In this document: piece after piece, positions 5,977 to 6,424 of the stretch | Position numbering within the stretch: position 1 is the stretch's first letter | Layout of the letters: every line of letters begins with the position of its first letter | The notes under the pieces: generated by a model | Database searches by the model: none | Seen by the model: only the letters and a program-made list of their open reading frames with translations | What the model was told of the DNA's origin: nothing | Assembly (NCBI GenBank): GCA_030654205.1 | Contig: JAURXW010000107.1 | Location: forward strand, 1 to 6,424 | DNA length: 6,424 bases | Origin: Bacteriovorax sp. | Lineage (GTDB): Bacteria; Bdellovibrionota; Bacteriovoracia; Bacteriovoracales; Bacteriovoracaceae | Direction: 5' to 3' | Position numbers and translations under genes: made by a program

Positions 5977-6291
5977 ATGAATTCAATGAAGCTTTTTCTT
6001 TTCACATTTTCAATTATTACATGTTCAATCTCTCCGCTGCTGCACGCTCAAGATGCCGCCAAAGGTGCTGAGCTTTATAAACAATGCATCGCTTGCCACG
6101 GAGAAAAAGGGGACGGAAACCTCGCTCAGAAGGCCCCACGATTGGCAGGACAGCACGATTGGTACGTCTTAAAGCAACTTCAAGACATCAAGGCAGGGGT
6201 GACAAGAAAAAACCCTGTAATGATACCATTTCTTAATAAATTAAACGAGCAGGACATGAAAGACCTGGCGGCTTACATTTCTAAACTTTAA
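5977..6291 (+). CDS. Small exported class I cytochrome c (c553/c4-like)
   Basis: A 104-residue precursor with a Sec signal peptide: Lys5, a hydrophobic core at 6-22, and a likely cleavage after Ala24 in LLHA/QD, leaving a mature protein of about 80 residues. The haem-attachment motif is CIACH at 37-41, with His41 as proximal ligand. The likely distal ligand is Met82 in NPVMIPF. Typical single-haem cytochrome c elements follow the motif (GEKGDGN, APRLAGQ) and the C-terminal helix is LNEQDMKDLAAYISKL. The usual role is electron transfer in the periplasm between a quinol-oxidising complex and a terminal oxidase; the partner is not visible here. Haem attachment would need a maturation system such as the ResB type found at the left end of this window. 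GC is about 45% over 6001-6290, above the neighbouring gene, and codons favour C-ending forms (AAC, GAC, TAC), consistent with high expression. Confidence 0.93.
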   Translation: MNSMKLFLFTFSIITCSISPLLHAQDAAKGAELYKQCIACHGEKGDGNLAQKAPRLAGQHDWYVLKQLQDIKAGVTRKNPVMIPFLNKLNEQDMKDLAAYISKL

Positions 6292-6313
6292 TTCTCCCAA
6301 AAGCCCAATACGC

Positions 6314-6319
6314 AAAGGA
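6314..6319 (+). promoter_or_regulatory. Shine-Dalgarno AAAGGA of the right-edge gene
   Basis: AAAGGA followed by 5 nt and then ATG at 6325. An out-of-frame ATG at 6320 overlaps the site and reads ATG CTA TGA, so it is not a gene. Confidence 0.65.
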
Positions 6320-6324
6320 ATGCT

Positions 6325-6424
6325 ATGAAAGTTAACTTCAAGAAAGCTAAAAACGAAAAAGACATCAAGTCTATCCTTGATTATAATATCGACGCTTTTT
6401 CAGATTCCCCGGATTTCAAATGGA
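6325..6424 (+). CDS. N-terminal fragment of an unidentified protein, cut by right edge
   Basis: Thirty-three codons are visible from ATG at 6325, preceded by a good ribosome site. The fragment begins MKVNFKKAKNEKDIKSIL and continues with a DYNIDAFSDSPDF stretch. A charged strand followed by a (K/E)DI..IL helix is the way many GNAT-type acetyltransferases start, but this is too short to assign. It has no signal peptide. Codons favour C-ending forms (AAC, TTC, GAC, ATC) as in the cytochrome gene just upstream. Its start lies 33 bp after the cytochrome stop, with no hairpin terminator between, so the two are probably co-transcribed. Confidence 0.6.
   Translation, partial: MKVNFKKAKNEKDIKSILDYNIDAFSDSPDFKW

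Noticed and set aside
5973..5978. Perfect TATAAT
   Set aside because: It overlaps the cytochrome ATG, so a transcript from it would start inside the gene and lack the start codon; the gene has its own Shine-Dalgarno. Probably chance.

Overview
The window is an AT-rich stretch (roughly 37% GC by eye) of what looks like a free-standing bacterial chromosome from a Gram-negative organism with c-type cytochromes. Gene density is high and intergenic gaps are short. I see no insertion sequences, tRNAs, rRNAs, CRISPR arrays or phage genes. Low GC with frequent GCC alanine codons, together with the gene content, would fit Bacteriovorax/Halobacteriovorax-type Bdellovibrionota, but that is a weak inference; no marker gene here proves it.

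Layout, left to right. (1) 1-1318, minus strand: most of a ResB/Ccs1-type cytochrome c biogenesis protein, cut by the left edge. (2) 1375-2064, minus: an integral-membrane acyltransferase of the DUF1624/HGSNAT-catalytic type. (3) 2080-4503, plus: a membrane-anchored penicillin-acylase-family (S45) Ntn hydrolase, divergent from gene 2 with only 15 bp between the start codons. (4) 4467-5165, minus: a divergent thiamine pyrophosphokinase, convergent with gene 3 and overlapping its 3' end by 37 bp. (5) 5207-5896, plus: a protein of unknown function that I read as a degenerate relative of IscU/NifU-N scaffolds, with a TTG start. (6) 5977-6291, plus: a small secreted class I cytochrome c. (7) 6325 to the right edge, plus: the first 33 codons of another gene.

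Functionally, the ResB protein (system II haem attachment) and the exported CxxCH cytochrome belong to the same biology, although they are about 4.7 kb apart on opposite strands. The acyltransferase and acylase share a compact divergent control region in which two oppositely directed -10 elements overlap and each would start transcription at or next to the start codon. The acylase start has no Shine-Dalgarno sequence and has a well-spaced promoter whose predicted +1 is exactly the A of its ATG, so a leaderless mRNA is likely. The thiamine pyrophosphokinase gene has a similar arrangement. The other genes have recognisable Shine-Dalgarno sequences.

I found no clear new multi-gene system. The items most worth follow-up are the IscU-like protein that lacks two of the three Fe-S cysteines and the overlapping, apparently leaderless divergent promoters.
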